Of a stretch of DNA of 50,981 nt, positions 1 through 10,371 are shown in pieces. A program made the position numbers and the translations under genes. Numbering within the stretch: the first letter of the stretch is position 1; the number at the start of each line of letters is the position of its first letter. Source of the DNA: Paulinella micropora (taxonomy: Eukaryota > Cercozoa > Imbricatea > Euglyphida); NCBI GenBank assembly GCA_009731375.1, contig BJOX01000060.1:1138312-1189292 (forward strand), in the 5' to 3' direction. The notes under the pieces are model-generated. The model saw only the letters and a list, made by a program, of their open reading frames with translations, made no database searches and was not told where the DNA came from.

Positions 1-275
1 GGGGGGGGGGGGGGCAGGGGGGATATAAAATGTGTGACGAGAATCAGGAAAGGGGGAGGAATTGAAAAATGCGCTGCAGAGAAACGGAGGAGAGGAGGGG
101 GATAGGAGTCAAAGAGTACCCTAGCACTGCGCCAACCTCTGCCTCTGCATGCGTGCCCGTCGCTTACCTGTGTATGCGTGCTTGAGTGCTGCTAGGCAGT
201 GTTTTGAAAAAATTAAAAAACTTATATACAACAAGAGCGTGCTACTGCACACACGTGCACGGGCATGCTAGCTCC

Positions 276-278
<3 letters not shown>

Positions 279-324
<46 letters not shown>

Positions 325-354
325 TTCTCTCTCTCACACACACACACACACATA
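279..354. repeat. (CT)n followed by (CA)n microsatellite
   Basis: A pyrimidine-rich CT run of about 55 bases passes directly into a CA run. It translates into low-complexity Leu/Ser and Thr/His in the overlapping frames, which are therefore not genes. Confidence 0.95.
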
Positions 355-495
355 CATTTGTTGCGTGAAGACCTGACCAGCCAGGACCAGAACCAGTGCT
401 TTGAGTAGTGGCAAGCGGATGGGAGGAGAGACTCCGAGGTGGGGGGGGGGGGGCGGCTCATCCTAGTATTACTACAGTTCTGTTCTGCTAATATT

Positions 496-2220
496 ATGCA
501 CCCAACCTTGCTTGCTGTGACAGCGGCCGCGTCGCTGATTATGGTACACCCCCAACAGGCTGCTGCTACTTCTTCATCAGCTCTCTCTGCTGCGCAAGGA
601 GATAGCAAGGCCGAGCCGCTCCCAGAATCAAGACAGGAGCAAGTAAACTTCCAAGAGGCAGTGCTGTCTCCTGCCATGACCGCTTCCTCAGTGACTTCGG
701 ATTTCTGTGATCAAGGCCGACAGCAGACTGCAGCCGAGCCGCACTCAGAGTTTGGGCAGATGCAAGGAAACTTGGAGGAAAACGATGACACAACGCGCGA
801 GCCGTCGGTCCCAGACTTTGGACAGGGGAAAGGCACCTCGGAGGAGGAGGCAGCGCACTCTCCTGCTCTGGCCGCGAACGGCAAAGGTCCCCAGGAATCA
901 GAGAGCAAGGACGAGCTGCGCCCGGAAGCTGAACAGCAGGAAGCAATCTCGAGCGAGGAAGCGCTATCTTCTGCAATCACCGCTTCCTCTGTGCCTTTGG
1001 ATTGCACGGATCAAGGCCACCAGCAGACAGCAGCCAAGCCGCCCCCAAAAGCGGGGGAGGTGGCGGAGGCGGAGGCGCAGGAGGAGGGGGGTGAGGAGGG
1101 CAAGGCGCACGCTGCGGAGGTGAAGGCGGGGGCAGAGGGGGTGGAGGCGGTGCCGGAGGCGGGAGCGGCGGAGAATCAATCTACTGTGGCGCTCCTTTTA
1201 CCTGAACATATTCTCCCAACCGCGCCTTCCGTGCTGAGGGAGAAGGAGGCGGATGCGGGAGCGTGCGAGGAGAGGGAGGAAGAGCGAGCACGGCAGGCCG
1301 CGAACGGCAAAGGTCCCCAACAATCAGAGAGCAAGGGAGAACTGCGCCCCGAAGGTGAACAGCAGGAACCAATCTCGAACGAGGAGGCGCTATCTCCTGC
1401 AATCACCGCTTCCACTGTGCCTTTGGATTACACGGGTCAAGGCGACCAGCAGACGGCAGCCAAGCCGGCCCCAAAGGCGGAGGAGGAGGTGGCGGAGACA
1501 GAGGAGGGGCAGCAGGTGGAAGCGGAGGAGGGGAATGAAGAGGCGGATGTGCAGAAGGAGGGGGGTGAGGAGGGCGAGGCGCACGCTGCGGAGGAGGACG
1601 CCGATGCGGAGGGGGAGGCGAGGACAGAGGGGGTGGGGGCGGTGCCGGAGAAGCAGTCGACAGTGGCGCTCACTTTACTTGAACATAATCTCCCGACCGC
1701 GCCTTCAGTGCTGAAGGAGAAGGAGGCGGATGCGGATGCGGACGAGGAGGAGGATCTACCGGCGTCACTTCCCGACCATTCCGACAAGACTGGCACAGCT
1801 GCCGATGGCAAAAGCAGGAGAGAGCGAAAGAGAAGGAGACAGCAACAGAGACAACGTAAGAAAAAACAACAGACAGCCAACAAGGAGGAGGCAGAGCGGG
1901 AGTATCCGTTCGAGTTTATATCGAAACCCGCGACGTTCGTCCTTCTGAAAATCCAGCTTGCGGACTCCGACTCCGACCGCCGAACACGCTCCTGCTCGGA
2001 CCTAAAGGCGACCGCTTACATAGCAGACGAGGAGAAGAGAACGTTGGTTCCAGAGTGTTTTGGCTTCAGTGAGCTTCTCGAGAAAGTGAAGTTTTCGAGT
2101 GCAGCTGAGCTCAAATCGAAACTAGTACATGGCCGGTACTATGGACTGTGCCACCGCAACGGGCTCGAGGTTGTCGAGCTCTCAGGGAGGACTTGGAATT
2201 CTCTGCCGAGCTATGAGTAG
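496..2220 (+). CDS. Acidic Glu/Ala-rich repeat protein, N-terminal part
   Basis: This is a 574-codon frame from the first ATG. The frame is open further upstream, so an exon start near 475-490 is also possible. The protein holds two long direct repeats (roughly codons starting at 871 and 1297), each beginning AANGKGPQ.SES and running into ITAS.VPLD and QQTAAKP.PKA, plus a weaker first copy near 570-760. Between them lie Glu/Ala/Gly-rich acidic stretches. A basic RRERKRRRQQQRQRKKKQQ segment, which could act as a nuclear localisation signal, is followed by a more globular end. The frame stops at TAG (2218-2220), but the same frame continues open for more than 700 bases. No family is recognised. 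A nuclear protein is an inference from composition only. Confidence 0.6.
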   Translation: MHPTLLAVTAAASLIMVHPQQAAATSSSALSAAQGDSKAEPLPESRQEQVNFQEAVLSPAMTASSVTSDFCDQGRQQTAAEPHSEFGQMQGNLEENDDTTREPSVPDFGQGKGTSEEEAAHSPALAANGKGPQESESKDELRPEAEQQEAISSEEALSSAITASSVPLDCTDQGHQQTAAKPPPKAGEVAEAEAQEEGGEEGKAHAAEVKAGAEGVEAVPEAGAAENQSTVALLLPEHILPTAPSVLREKEADAGACEEREEERARQAANGKGPQQSESKGELRPEGEQQEPISNEEALSPAITASTVPLDYTGQGDQQTAAKPAPKAEEEVAETEEGQQVEAEEGNEEADVQKEGGEEGEAHAAEEDADAEGEARTEGVGAVPEKQSTVALTLLEHNLPTAPSVLKEKEADADADEEEDLPASLPDHSDKTGTAADGKSRRERKRRRQQQRQRKKKQQTANKEEAEREYPFEFISKPATFVLLKIQLADSDSDRRTRSCSDLKATAYIADEEKRTLVPECFGFSELLEKVKFSSAAELKSKLVHGRYYGLCHRNGLEVVELSGRTWNSLPSYE

Positions 2221-3258
2221 TGGAAGAACCTGGAAGAAGACGACAAGTGTTGGGTCCACTGGACTGAAGGCGAGCCGACTCTAGAACCAAAGGACAACAT
2301 TTTTCCAAACCTGGCCAGTTGGGTCACGAACGAGTATAGAGAATCTAAGCCAGGCGTCCGTGTTCCTGTCAGCGTTGTGTCGGCGCTACTAGATGCGGAG
2401 TGTAAAAACGTAAACGTCGAAATGAATAGCAAATATGGAAGGAAAGCGTTTTATCTTAGGGTGCCAGTTGATGATTTTCGTGAAGGGCTGAGAGACGAGA
2501 CGGACCTTGATAAATTCGAGAATGCATTGCAGGTAGCCCAGGACGCGGGCCCCACTCGTAAAAGGAGAAGGATCCGCTTCGTGGGAGCTCGGGGGCGTGC
2601 AAATAGCACACGAGAGCGGCAAGGCCCAGCGCCGATCGAGCTTTTGTCGCAGTTGCAACCGCTTGTAATTGAGTCCCGAGAGGCTGCTTGCAGTAGCGAC
2701 CTGAACAGACGAGTGGCGGCGGCGGCGGTGGCAAGGGCTGGTCCGGCCGCTGATGGCCAGGTGCATCCTCGCCCAAGGGTTTCTGCGCAAGGGACATCGT
2801 TGCCCGAGCATTTTCTTTTTTCGGTCTGTTGCTGCCGTCTCCTGTTTACGAGAGCCTCACTAGTTTGGGCGGTAAGGCTGAAATCAAGGACATGCAGGTC
2901 CTTCTGCGTGTCCCAGGGTGTCCTGCTCATTTGCATCACGCAACTCTAGCGGAGGGGAGCTACGACTCGATCTGCGCCGCGACAAAAGATCGCAGTAGTG
3001 ACTTTTTTTTCTTGCAAGCAAATGGACATGCTTGCGGGCTCTTTAAAGGCTGCCTGTACGATACTCATCCCTTGTTCCCGTCGCCTTTGCCTTTTTCTCC
3101 AGAAAACTTGCAAGTACTACACCTTAATCCATCCGCCTGCAAATTGTATCGTTTGGAGAAGCTAAATTTGAGTAAAAAAAGGCAAAGGAAAAAGCAAAAG
3201 CGAATTCAGAAGCAACAGGACTTACAGCAGCACAAAAAGCAGCGATCCGGGTCTGGAC
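2221..3258 (+). CDS. Probable continuation of the acidic repeat protein after an in-frame TAG
   Basis: Immediately after the TAG the same frame is open to 2949 and reads as ordinary protein (WKNLEEDDKCWVHWTEG...). Around 2814-2826, at a TTTTTT run, the plausible coding frame moves: the other frame gives SPVYESLTSLGGKAEIKDM and continues to a Lys/Arg/Gln-rich stretch near 3170-3240. A possible 5' splice site (CCAG/GTCTTC) lies at about 3258, just before a (TC)n tract. Either this is a pseudogene with one nonsense and one frameshift change, or the sequence has errors here. A region near 2628-2715 is duplicated at 4135-4300. The function is unknown. Confidence 0.45.
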
Positions 3259-3268
3259 CAGGTCTTCG

Positions 3269-3303
<35 letters not shown>

Positions 3304-3611
3304 ACCTATCTTCTGCCTTCCATCTACTGCTTGCTTCGGCGTGTGTGCCTTGCCTGCACCCTGCATGCTTCTGCCTACTCCCTTTTTCTGCCTCTCATCG
3401 CTTGCGTTGTGTGTTGGTGACCCTTTGCGCGAACAGTACAGGACAGCGACAAAGCATATCTAATCCTCTCGCTTACCTGCATGTAGTAAGGAAAGTTTAA
3501 ACAAAATTTTTGCCGGCCACGCACCCGCCGCATCCTGCCATCCTGCTGCATGTCTGTGTATATAGCTTTTCCAAGAGGAAGCGTGGATCTTTCATTCCCA
3601 CAACTTTCACC

Positions 3612-3639
3612 ATGGATCAGGACGGCCCCTCTTCATCAG
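3612..3639 (+). other. Candidate first exon, MDQDGPSSSG-type
   Basis: CACCATGG gives a good start context, followed by MDQDGPSSS and then CAG/GTAGCA, a possible splice donor. A very similar start (MDQDGPGVSSSSGS) occurs at 5268. The downstream sequence is low-complexity and not coding-like, as expected for an intron. The exon call is inference from the paired similarity. Confidence 0.35.
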
Positions 3640-3689
3640 GTAGCAGAGAGAAAAAAGGCTACAAGCTTTATTTTGCGGTATACGCTTTG

Positions 3690-3955
3690 AATAAGTCGAT
3701 TGTGTTGCGTGTATGTCTGTGCAGTGTGTGTGTGCTCTGACACACACACACGCACCACCCCTCGCACCGACATGCTGCACTATGCTGCCACCCCGCACTG
3801 GCACACGGGCACACGCAACGTAGGTAGGCAGCCTGCATCCCCTTTCCAGAGCTGCATCAAAAACAACGAGACAGACAGATACAGGCATGTATGTGTGTGT
3901 GTGTGTGCGCGCGCGCGCCTGTGTGCGTGTATGCGCCTATGTGCGTGTGTTGAGG
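3690..3955. repeat. TG/CA dinucleotide tracts
   Basis: A TG run (about 3709-3736) is followed at once by a CA run (about 3740-3752), making a potential TG:CA hairpin. A second TG/CG tract occupies about 3888-3955. The open frames across it are low complexity. Confidence 0.85.
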
Positions 3956-4134
3956 AATAGGGGAGGGAGGAGGTGTGTGTGTGTTGAGGAAGGGAATGAA
4001 TAGGGGAGGGAGAAGGAGCAGGAGGGGAGACAACGGGCGATCAGCCCCCGCTATATTAGCAGACAAAAGAGACGTACTCTGTATATCTCAAAGCTTGCAA
4101 TTGTTAACTGCTCCACTGCCCCACTGCTCCACTG

Positions 4135-4300
4135 CGCAAGGCCCAGCGCAGATCGAGCCCCTGTCGCCATTGAATTTGCCTGTACGTGAGTCCCGAGAGG
4201 CTGCTTGCATAAGCGACCTCAACAGACGAACACGCGAGTCTCGAGAGATGGCTGGGACCAGTGATCTCAACAGACGAACTGCAGGGGTGCAGGCGGTGGT
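4135..4300 (+). repeat. Diverged duplicate of 2628-2715 with a repeated ESREAA..SDLNRR motif
   Basis: The DNA matches 2628-2715 (GGCCCAGCGC.GATCGAG, then GAGTCCCGAGAGGCTGCTTG). In translation both copies carry SREAAC.SDLNRR. Here the motif occurs a second time as ESREMAGTSDLNRR about 50 bases downstream. It may be a duplicated exon fragment; no complete gene is visible around it. Confidence 0.5.
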
Positions 4301-4559
4301 GGTAAGACCTGGCGCCGTCCGCGTTTGCCCAATGCTTTCCACGTGATAAGCCTCAGCTCTGCCACACCTTTCACACCTGCGTTTCATTTCTTGACTTGCT
4401 TCGGAGGACGGGGAGGGGCGTGCGGCAGTTGGGGGAAAGGGGGGGGCGGGGGAGGGGTCGAGGGCGGGGGGGTTGGTGTGTGTTTTGTGTTTGTATCCCT
4501 TCTCTATAATAAATAGATATTATTATATACAAATATATACAACATTCTACTCACCACGC

Positions 4560-4720
4560 AGGCATGCCTTCGCCGCCAAGAGGCTCAGGGAAAAAAATCT
4601 ACCCGCAGCCGTCGCATTATTCTCAGGATGCCCCCGTAACACAGAAACGTCATGCAACGGATGCAAGCAATGGTCATATGTCAGAATCTCAGCCGAACCT
4701 TAACTGTCAACTGTCTGCTC
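4560..4720 (+). other. Possible internal exon
   Basis: An acceptor-like CTACTCACCACGCAG precedes a frame reading MPSPPRGSGKKIYPQPSHYS and onward, which ends near a GTGTAC that could be a donor at the edge of the G-rich minisatellite. Composition is more coding-like than the flanks. There is no homology call. Confidence 0.2.
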
Positions 4721-4725
4721 TCTGT

Positions 4726-5006
4726 GTACGGGGCGGGCGTGCAGGTGCAAGGGGCGGGGTGTGTAGGGGGCGGCGTGTGCAGGTGTAGGGAGCAGGGTGT
4801 GCACGGGGAAGGCGTGCAGGTGCAAGGGGCGGGGTGTGTAGGGGGTGGCATGTGCAGGTGTAGGGGCAGGGTGTGTACGGGGAAGGAGTGCAGGTGCAAG
4901 GGGCAGGGTGTGTACGGGGCAGGGCGTTTGCAGGTGCGGGTGCAGGGCCAGGGTGTGTACGGAGCAGAGCGTGCAGGTGCAGGGGGCGGCGTGCGCNNNN
5001 NNNNNN

Positions 5007-5063
<57 letters not shown>
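4726..5063. repeat. G-rich minisatellite, assembly gap and 57-base poly-G run
   Basis: Imperfect tandem units of roughly 30 bp (core GTGCAGGTGCAAGGGGC and GGTGTGTAGGGGG) run to 4996. A 10-N gap (4997-5006) is followed by about 57 consecutive G. The long Gly, Pro and Arg translations across it are not genes. Confidence 0.9.
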
Positions 5064-5267
5064 CGGGTGCGTGCAGATGCAGGAGGATGCAGTCTGGTGT
5101 TGCACAGGAGCATATCCGCTGCACACAGACACAGACACACACGCAGGCTCAAACGCGCGCGCGCCACGCGCACGCACACACGCACTGCCTTCACACAAGC
5201 ATTTGTGGTGTGGACAGGCGTTCCCATAGGCTCGACGACCCTGAAAAAGCCACAGCAATTTATTACC

Positions 5268-5322
5268 ATGGACCAAGATGGACCTGGAGTGAGCAGCAGT
5301 AGCGGAAGCACCACGAGTACAG
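5268..5322 (+). other. Candidate first exon, second MDQDGP copy
   Basis: ACCATGG starts MDQDGPGVSSSSGSTTSTG, parallel to the start at 3612. Possible donors are GTGAGC at 5288 and AG/GTACC at 5323. Two look-alike starts 1.66 kb apart suggest a tandemly duplicated gene whose later exons I cannot trace. Confidence 0.35.
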
Positions 5323-5454
5323 GTACCAGCTGCGTGCAAGCTGCAGCCAGGGGGGGCTGGCCGCTGCTGCAGGCGGCAGCCAGCTATTTTCACACTGCTT
5401 GTGCAGTATAATTGACTGCAGTGATGCAGCCTAGAATGCAGGGAGGGAGGGCTT

Positions 5455-5456
<2 letters not shown>

Positions 5457-5528
<72 letters not shown>
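5457..5528. repeat. Poly-G run of about 70 bases
   Basis: A near-uninterrupted G homopolymer. Its true length is probably unreliable. Confidence 0.95.
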
Positions 5529-5939
5529 GGGGATCGCTGCAACAAAGGCCAGCTGCTCTGCTCAAAAAGTTAAGCGTAGTATATTCGGCAATCTCAAAGA
5601 GTTCAGACGCTTGCTGAGAGACTTGCGTGGCTTGCTTTGTGCAGGGGACCAGATGAAGACGGTCTATTATAATATACATATGCATACAAATATGTATATT
5701 AAAAAACACACATCTCTCCCTTGCCCTTCCCCCCCCCCCCCTTGTCTCTCTCTTCTCTTTTATATTATATAAAATGTTATATACTAAATATATATATGTG
5801 TGTCGTTCATCCATGGGCATGACTGCGCCTCCACCCGAGACAAAGCTTCCACCTGCATATGTATACATATATTACATATATATGGAAAGATCTTCCAGAC
5901 TGCGTTCTGCTGCACCTTTCTAACCACCCACCCGCCTTC

Positions 5940-6640
5940 TGTGCCACACGTATCCACCCGCCTTGTCCTGCCTGGCCGAGTATCTGCTCGCCTGTTTCTG
6001 CCTGCGCGCCTGCAATCTACGCGCCTGCCGACCAATTTACGCGCGTGCTGCTGCTGCCGGCCCATTCGACCTGGTTAGCTTATCTGTCTAGCCAGCGCTC
6101 TTTACATTCACACCCGTCTCATCCGTCTGCGTCTTGACTGTTGACTAATCACACGCCAGCTGCATGTGCCCGCCTCTCTGCTCTCGCCTATTTCTGCAAG
6201 CCTGCGCGCCTGCCTACCAATCTACGCGCGTCCTGCTGCCGAGTCACTCGACCGTTTCAGCTTACCTTATCAGCAAGCACTCTTGCTACCTGCCTAGCCT
6301 TCTTAATCGCCAACTATGCACACATGCCAGCTCCTGCCTGTAACTGATGCCATGTGCCGGCCTTTTGGACTGCTTGTGTCTGCTCGCCTGTTTCTGTGAA
6401 TCCGCGCGCCTGCCCATCAATCTACACATGTGCTCCTGTTTCCGGCCCTCTCGACCTTCGCAGCCTACCTGTCTAACCAGCGCTCTCGCCTACCTGCCTA
6501 CCCATCTAATCCGGCTGTTCTTGATTGTCGACTATACACACGCCAGCTCTTGCGTGTACCTTTGCCTGTCTATATTATGTGCCCGCCTCTTTGCCTGAGA
6601 GTATCTGCTCGCCTGTTTCTGCCTTGCGAGAGTGCGGCTG
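5940..6640. repeat. Imperfect tandem repeat, unit about 196-225 bp
   Basis: The landmark CTCGCCTGTTTCTG (or one mismatch) recurs at 5987, 6183, 6383 and 6608. It is followed each time by related blocks such as GCGCGCCTGC and CAATCTACGCGCG. About three and a half units are present. Apparent open frames through it shift from unit to unit and are not convincing genes. Confidence 0.8.
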
Positions 6641-6659
6641 CGAGAGCGAAAGCGCGAGA

Positions 6660-6707
<48 letters not shown>

Positions 6708-6717
6708 NNNNNNNNNN
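6660..6717. repeat. (TA)n microsatellite ending in an assembly gap
   Basis: About 47 bases of alternating TA run directly into ten N (6708-6717). The left edge of the virus-like island lies at or inside this gap. Confidence 0.95.
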
Positions 6718-6771
6718 GTCGCACGCTCCAGAAACGGACAGGTCGGCAGGAAAGGTAAAGTCATTACTCGC

Positions 6772-9586
6772 ATGCCGCACCAGAAAAGGCGCACAGAAAA
6801 GGATGGAGATTCCGACGAGGAAAAGCCGCTCTTTACCTTAGGCCAGCGCATGGACAAGGAAACACTGAAGAAGATCTCTACGCTAGAAGACGTGAATGAG
6901 TGGGAGCTGCATGTGAACGCACTGCTGCAGTCATGCTCACTCATTCGAAACCCTGTCAAGTACATGCCCGGAAAACCGGACAAGAAAGGGAGGCCATATG
7001 GAAATGGCGCAGTTTGTAATTTGCCCCCCTGGATCATGCGTCTTGTCTCTGGCTCGTTTTATGAATCTATTGCCATGAACACCGCAGCAGCGACTATTTT
7101 GGCGCAGCTTGCAGACAGAGAACAGGCGTCCGTGCCGGCGCTGCTTCGCGGGTTTGCCAACGATGGGCAGGAGGCTATGCAAAAGCTGTTGTTGGAGCAG
7201 GTCAGAAAAGAAGATACGCCGAGCAACAGAACGTGGGCCAAGAAGCAGTTTGACTCGGTGATCAATCAAGAGCCCGTGCTGCGCAACTATGCAATTGATT
7301 GCCCGCTTATGCGCGACTGGTCACAAGCGTGCAAGAGCATGGGCAGGGAGCTGAAGCGCGCGGGCGCCTTTGCAGAAGTGTGGGCTTTGGTGAAGTCGCT
7401 GAGCGACAAACCCGACAAACTGACTACCTTTGTCTCGTACATTTACCAGCGAGAGGAACTGAAAATCATGATGGAAGTGATGAGCTTTTTGCAGTCTCAG
7501 GAGCTTTACACCGGGGTTTTTTTTAATGATCAGCTTCTGGTTGAAAGCAAGCTTCCCCGAGGCGGAGAGAAAGTCTTTACAGACGCGAGGTTGGCGAGTG
7601 TTCGGGCTCACGTAAAAGAGGCGCTGGGGCTCGACGTCGAGTTCCATGGTGGTAGCTATTTGCCCACTTTGGAGGACAAAAAGAGGCTTTATGGCTCTGT
7701 CAGTCTGAGCAAGCTGCCCAATGATACAGAGCGCTGTTTCGAACTGCTGGTGCGTCATGGGTCCGCCAATAAGCTACTGCGATACGAGGGCTATGTGTTG
7801 CGCCCTCACGTGTATATCCAAGGCGTGTATGAGTACTGGCAGGATTACTCAACCTACGCAGCAGAGGTGCTGGAGCTATCGGTTAACTATACTGGCAACG
7901 CCGTGTCGAGCAATAACACGTTGGAACGCTACCTGGAGCGCGTAGTGCACCCGCTTTTCCCGCTTATGACCCCGTCGTCCATTCGTAGCGACTGGATAAG
8001 CTTTCGAAATTGCTCGTTCAACGTCAAAACCCTGGAGTATCGTAGCTGGGATGACTTCAAGGAGAGAAAAGAGGCGCCGCCGTTTACGGACCATTGGTTT
8101 GACTTTGAAATAGATTTTAAAAAATTAGCAGAAGCTGCAAACCACGGTGACGAATGGCTTACCCCGCTCTGGTCCCAAATGCTGAAGTTGCAACTCAGCG
8201 AAGAAATGTGCTACGTTTTCGAACTGCTTGTTGGAAGGCTAATGTACAAGCTGGGAGAGTACGACAACTGGCAGGTGATGCCCTTTATTGTGGGAGACGC
8301 TGGAACAAGCAAGGGAACAGTGTTGGACATAATCAGCCTGCTCAAACCACAAGGTAAAGTGGGGTTCATGAGTAAGAACATGGAGGACAAATTTGGCTTG
8401 CAAGGTTTATACCAGAAAGAGTTGGTTATGTGTATGGACCTGCCCCAAGATTTTGCAAGTGTATTAGATCAATCGATTATGCAGAGCTGCATCTCCGGCG
8501 AAGGCGTGGCTGTCCCTATCAAATACAAGACGGCTGCGACAGACCGTCGATTCGACACCTTGCATTATGGCGGGAAGTTGTGTTTTGAATTACAACGACG
8601 AGCAAGGACTATGGAAACGACGACTTGCGCTGTTCCTTTGGTTCCAGACTCCTGATCACATACGATCCGACCTCAGGGAGTGTGTTGCCAAAGATGAGCT
8701 GCCCTACATCTTGCTCCGTTGCATCGCGCGCTACCGCAAGACTGCACAGGAGAAGCCGGGTGCTGATTTCTGGCGGGACATAGCACCTGAAGAGCTTCGA
8801 CAAAACCAGAAATACGTTGAATCCCGCATGAACGTACTGGCGCGGTTCCTACACGAGGGGTCAAAGGAGCACGGAGTGATTTTTGACCAAGGACGGCTTA
8901 CGCCGTGGGCAGATTTTATTTCTGCGTACGAGGGGTACTTAAAGGAGATGAAACAATCTAGTGTAAAAGCAGACAACATCCCCGACAGCGCACTGCGCCA
9001 AAATGGTTTCAAAGTGTTTCCGCCGCGCACGGCCCTAGGTGCCGGTAGGGGGGTGTACAAGAAGGATGGGCGCGTTAACTATTGCAGCTTTTGCCCGCGC
9101 AGCAAGTCACAGCTAGGGCACGAGTGCGACCCCACGGGAGTCTGTCGAGACTGTTTGTGCTGGCATGTGAATTGCGGTGACAAAGATCACAAAGATGCGG
9201 GGCGTGGTAAGTCATACGGAATTGTAAATATGCGGATCGTACCGAAAGCCGAGTTCGACCAATGGCTGATCGGCACTACGGAGTCCGGTTCGGAGCCAGA
9301 GCCAGGCGAGAGCCTCACTGTGGGTGAATGGCAAAAAAAGCTCGTGGCTTTGACAGTGGCAAATGAGGACGAAAAAAAGATCAAACGTGCAACCAAGCAA
9401 ATGTTGAAAGCGGAACGCAGGCGAGTCTGCAGGGTCGCTGGCATAAAGAATTGGGCTGTCCTGAAAAAGAAGTACAGAAAAGCAGAAAAAAGAGCAAGGG
9501 AGGAGCGACGGGCGCAGGGTCCTTGCAAGAAACCTCGGCTGGAAACCATTCGTACGAAGGAATACACTTCAGATACAAATGAATAA
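6772..9586 (+). CDS. D5-like primase/helicase (SF3 ATPase), frame broken near 8560-8590
   Basis: DNA-replication helicase of the type encoded by nucleocytoplasmic large DNA viruses. I start it at the ATG after the gap (MPHQKRRTEKDG), since the frame upstream is only (TA)n. A long N-terminal region lacks an obvious archaeo-eukaryotic primase signature. A pre-helicase stretch near residues 400-430 (RNCSFNVKTLEY) resembles the D5_N boundary. Walker A is GDAGTSKGT at about residues 507-515, and the Walker B-like LVMCMDLP follows. The first frame ends at 8655. The likely continuation (MAGSCVLNYNDEQGLWKRR...) runs in another frame from 8567 to 9586 and supplies the WKRR segment, so one indel separates the two halves. 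The C-terminal part has a Cys/His cluster (YCSFC, then GVCRDCLCWHVNC, about 9079-9175), probably zinc-binding, then a basic tail. Confidence 0.75.
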
Positions 9587-9651
9587 GAACCAGCCGCCCA
9601 AAAGATAAACTAATGTAAGTCTTATTTGCTCATATTCATTTGTATCTGAAG
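9567..9651 (+). terminator. 19-bp perfect inverted repeat overlapping the helicase stop codon
   Basis: CTTCAGATACAAATGAATA (9567-9585) is matched exactly by its reverse complement at 9633-9651, with a 47-base loop. It overlaps the last codons. A transcript-end hairpin would fit, as mimiviruses end mRNAs at palindromes; that role is inference. Confidence 0.45.
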
Positions 9652-10006
9652 CTTAGTATCGTTTTCTGTGCCGATTTTCTGACACACCCCTTTCATGCTT
9701 TATGTTCATGGTGTGCGTGTGTAGGCGCGAGTAAGAAAGATCTCGCTGGACGACAAAGCAGGCGAAAAGTCTCGGCTCGTGCGTAGATCGCAAAGCTAAA
9801 AAGGAACAGCGAACGAGGAAGCGGGAGAGGGGCTAAGAGGAAAGTGCACTCAGCAAAGGATGGAAGACATGTTGTCTCCATTGTGTAAAAGGCCCCCGCG
9901 CGAAACTGGTAGCGGGCAAAGGGGAGCAAAGGCCGCTGCGCATAGACGGGGTTGTGACAGGATTCGCCGAATAACCTAAGTGCGGGAGAAGGAAGCAAGG
10001 GAGGGA
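9652..10006. other. Intergenic region, no supported gene
   Basis: I see no convincing gene here. A 101-codon minus-strand frame (9693-9998) starts inside purine-rich sequence, is composition-driven and has no recognisable motifs. Confidence 0.5.
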
Positions 10007-10071
10007 AGAGCGCGTCAAAAAATGTACTAATTTATGTTTCTATTAAAAGCTCGACATGGTCTTACACTTGG
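10007..10071 (+). promoter_or_regulatory. Shared gene-end element, copy 1
   Basis: The block runs AGAGCGC ... TTAAAAGCTCGA ... GTCTTACACTTGG. A close copy lies at 10849-10907 and an inverted, looser one at 13329-13376. It lies downstream of the helicase gene. With its A-rich AAAAGCTC core, a role in mRNA 3'-end formation is one possibility. Confidence 0.4.
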
Positions 10072-10102
10072 CACTGAGTACTAGAAGGCGGCGCTCTCCC
10101 CT

Positions 10103-10209
10103 CCAGCCCGCGCCAGCGGGCTGGATCTCTCTTCCCATTAAGAAAAAAAGGGCCGGAGGGGGAGGGCACCCCCCCCTTTCTGTGGCCGAAGGAGGGGGGG
10201 GGGGTGCCC
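10103..10209. terminator. Two intergenic hairpins
   Basis: CCAGCCCGC/GCGGGCTGG (10103-10124) is a perfect 9-bp stem with a 4-base loop. GGGCACCCCCCCC (10164-10176) pairs perfectly with GGGGGGGGTGCCC (10197-10209). Both lie between the helicase gene and the next plus-strand gene, so termination is plausible but unproven. Confidence 0.4.
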
Positions 10210-10371
10210 CACTCCCACACAAGTGCGCCTGTCTAGAGCGGCGGCGGCTTGTCGCAACACAGAAAATGCAAGGCATGGTCAGCGCCACCTGACAAAGCAG
10301 TGTCGACCACGCCAATATGCTATTAGCCAGTTATCTCTCTTGTTTGGTGTGATATTGTTGTGTGTCTAGAC

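Noticed and set aside
222-677. Minus-strand open frame through the (CT)n/(CA)n tract
   Set aside because: Its length comes from Arg/Glu and Val/Cys codons of the dinucleotide repeats; it opposes the better plus-strand frame.
4652-5411. Several long open frames on both strands across the G-rich minisatellite
   Set aside because: They are Gly-, Pro- or Arg-only translations of repeats and poly-G, interrupted by a gap.
6430-6771. N-terminal extension of the helicase frame
   Set aside because: It translates the 196-bp tandem repeat, (TA)n and a gap; the ATG at 6772 begins ordinary protein sequence.
9693-9998. 101-codon minus-strand frame between helicase and the next gene
   Set aside because: It has no motif, lies opposite purine-rich sequence and has no neighbouring support.
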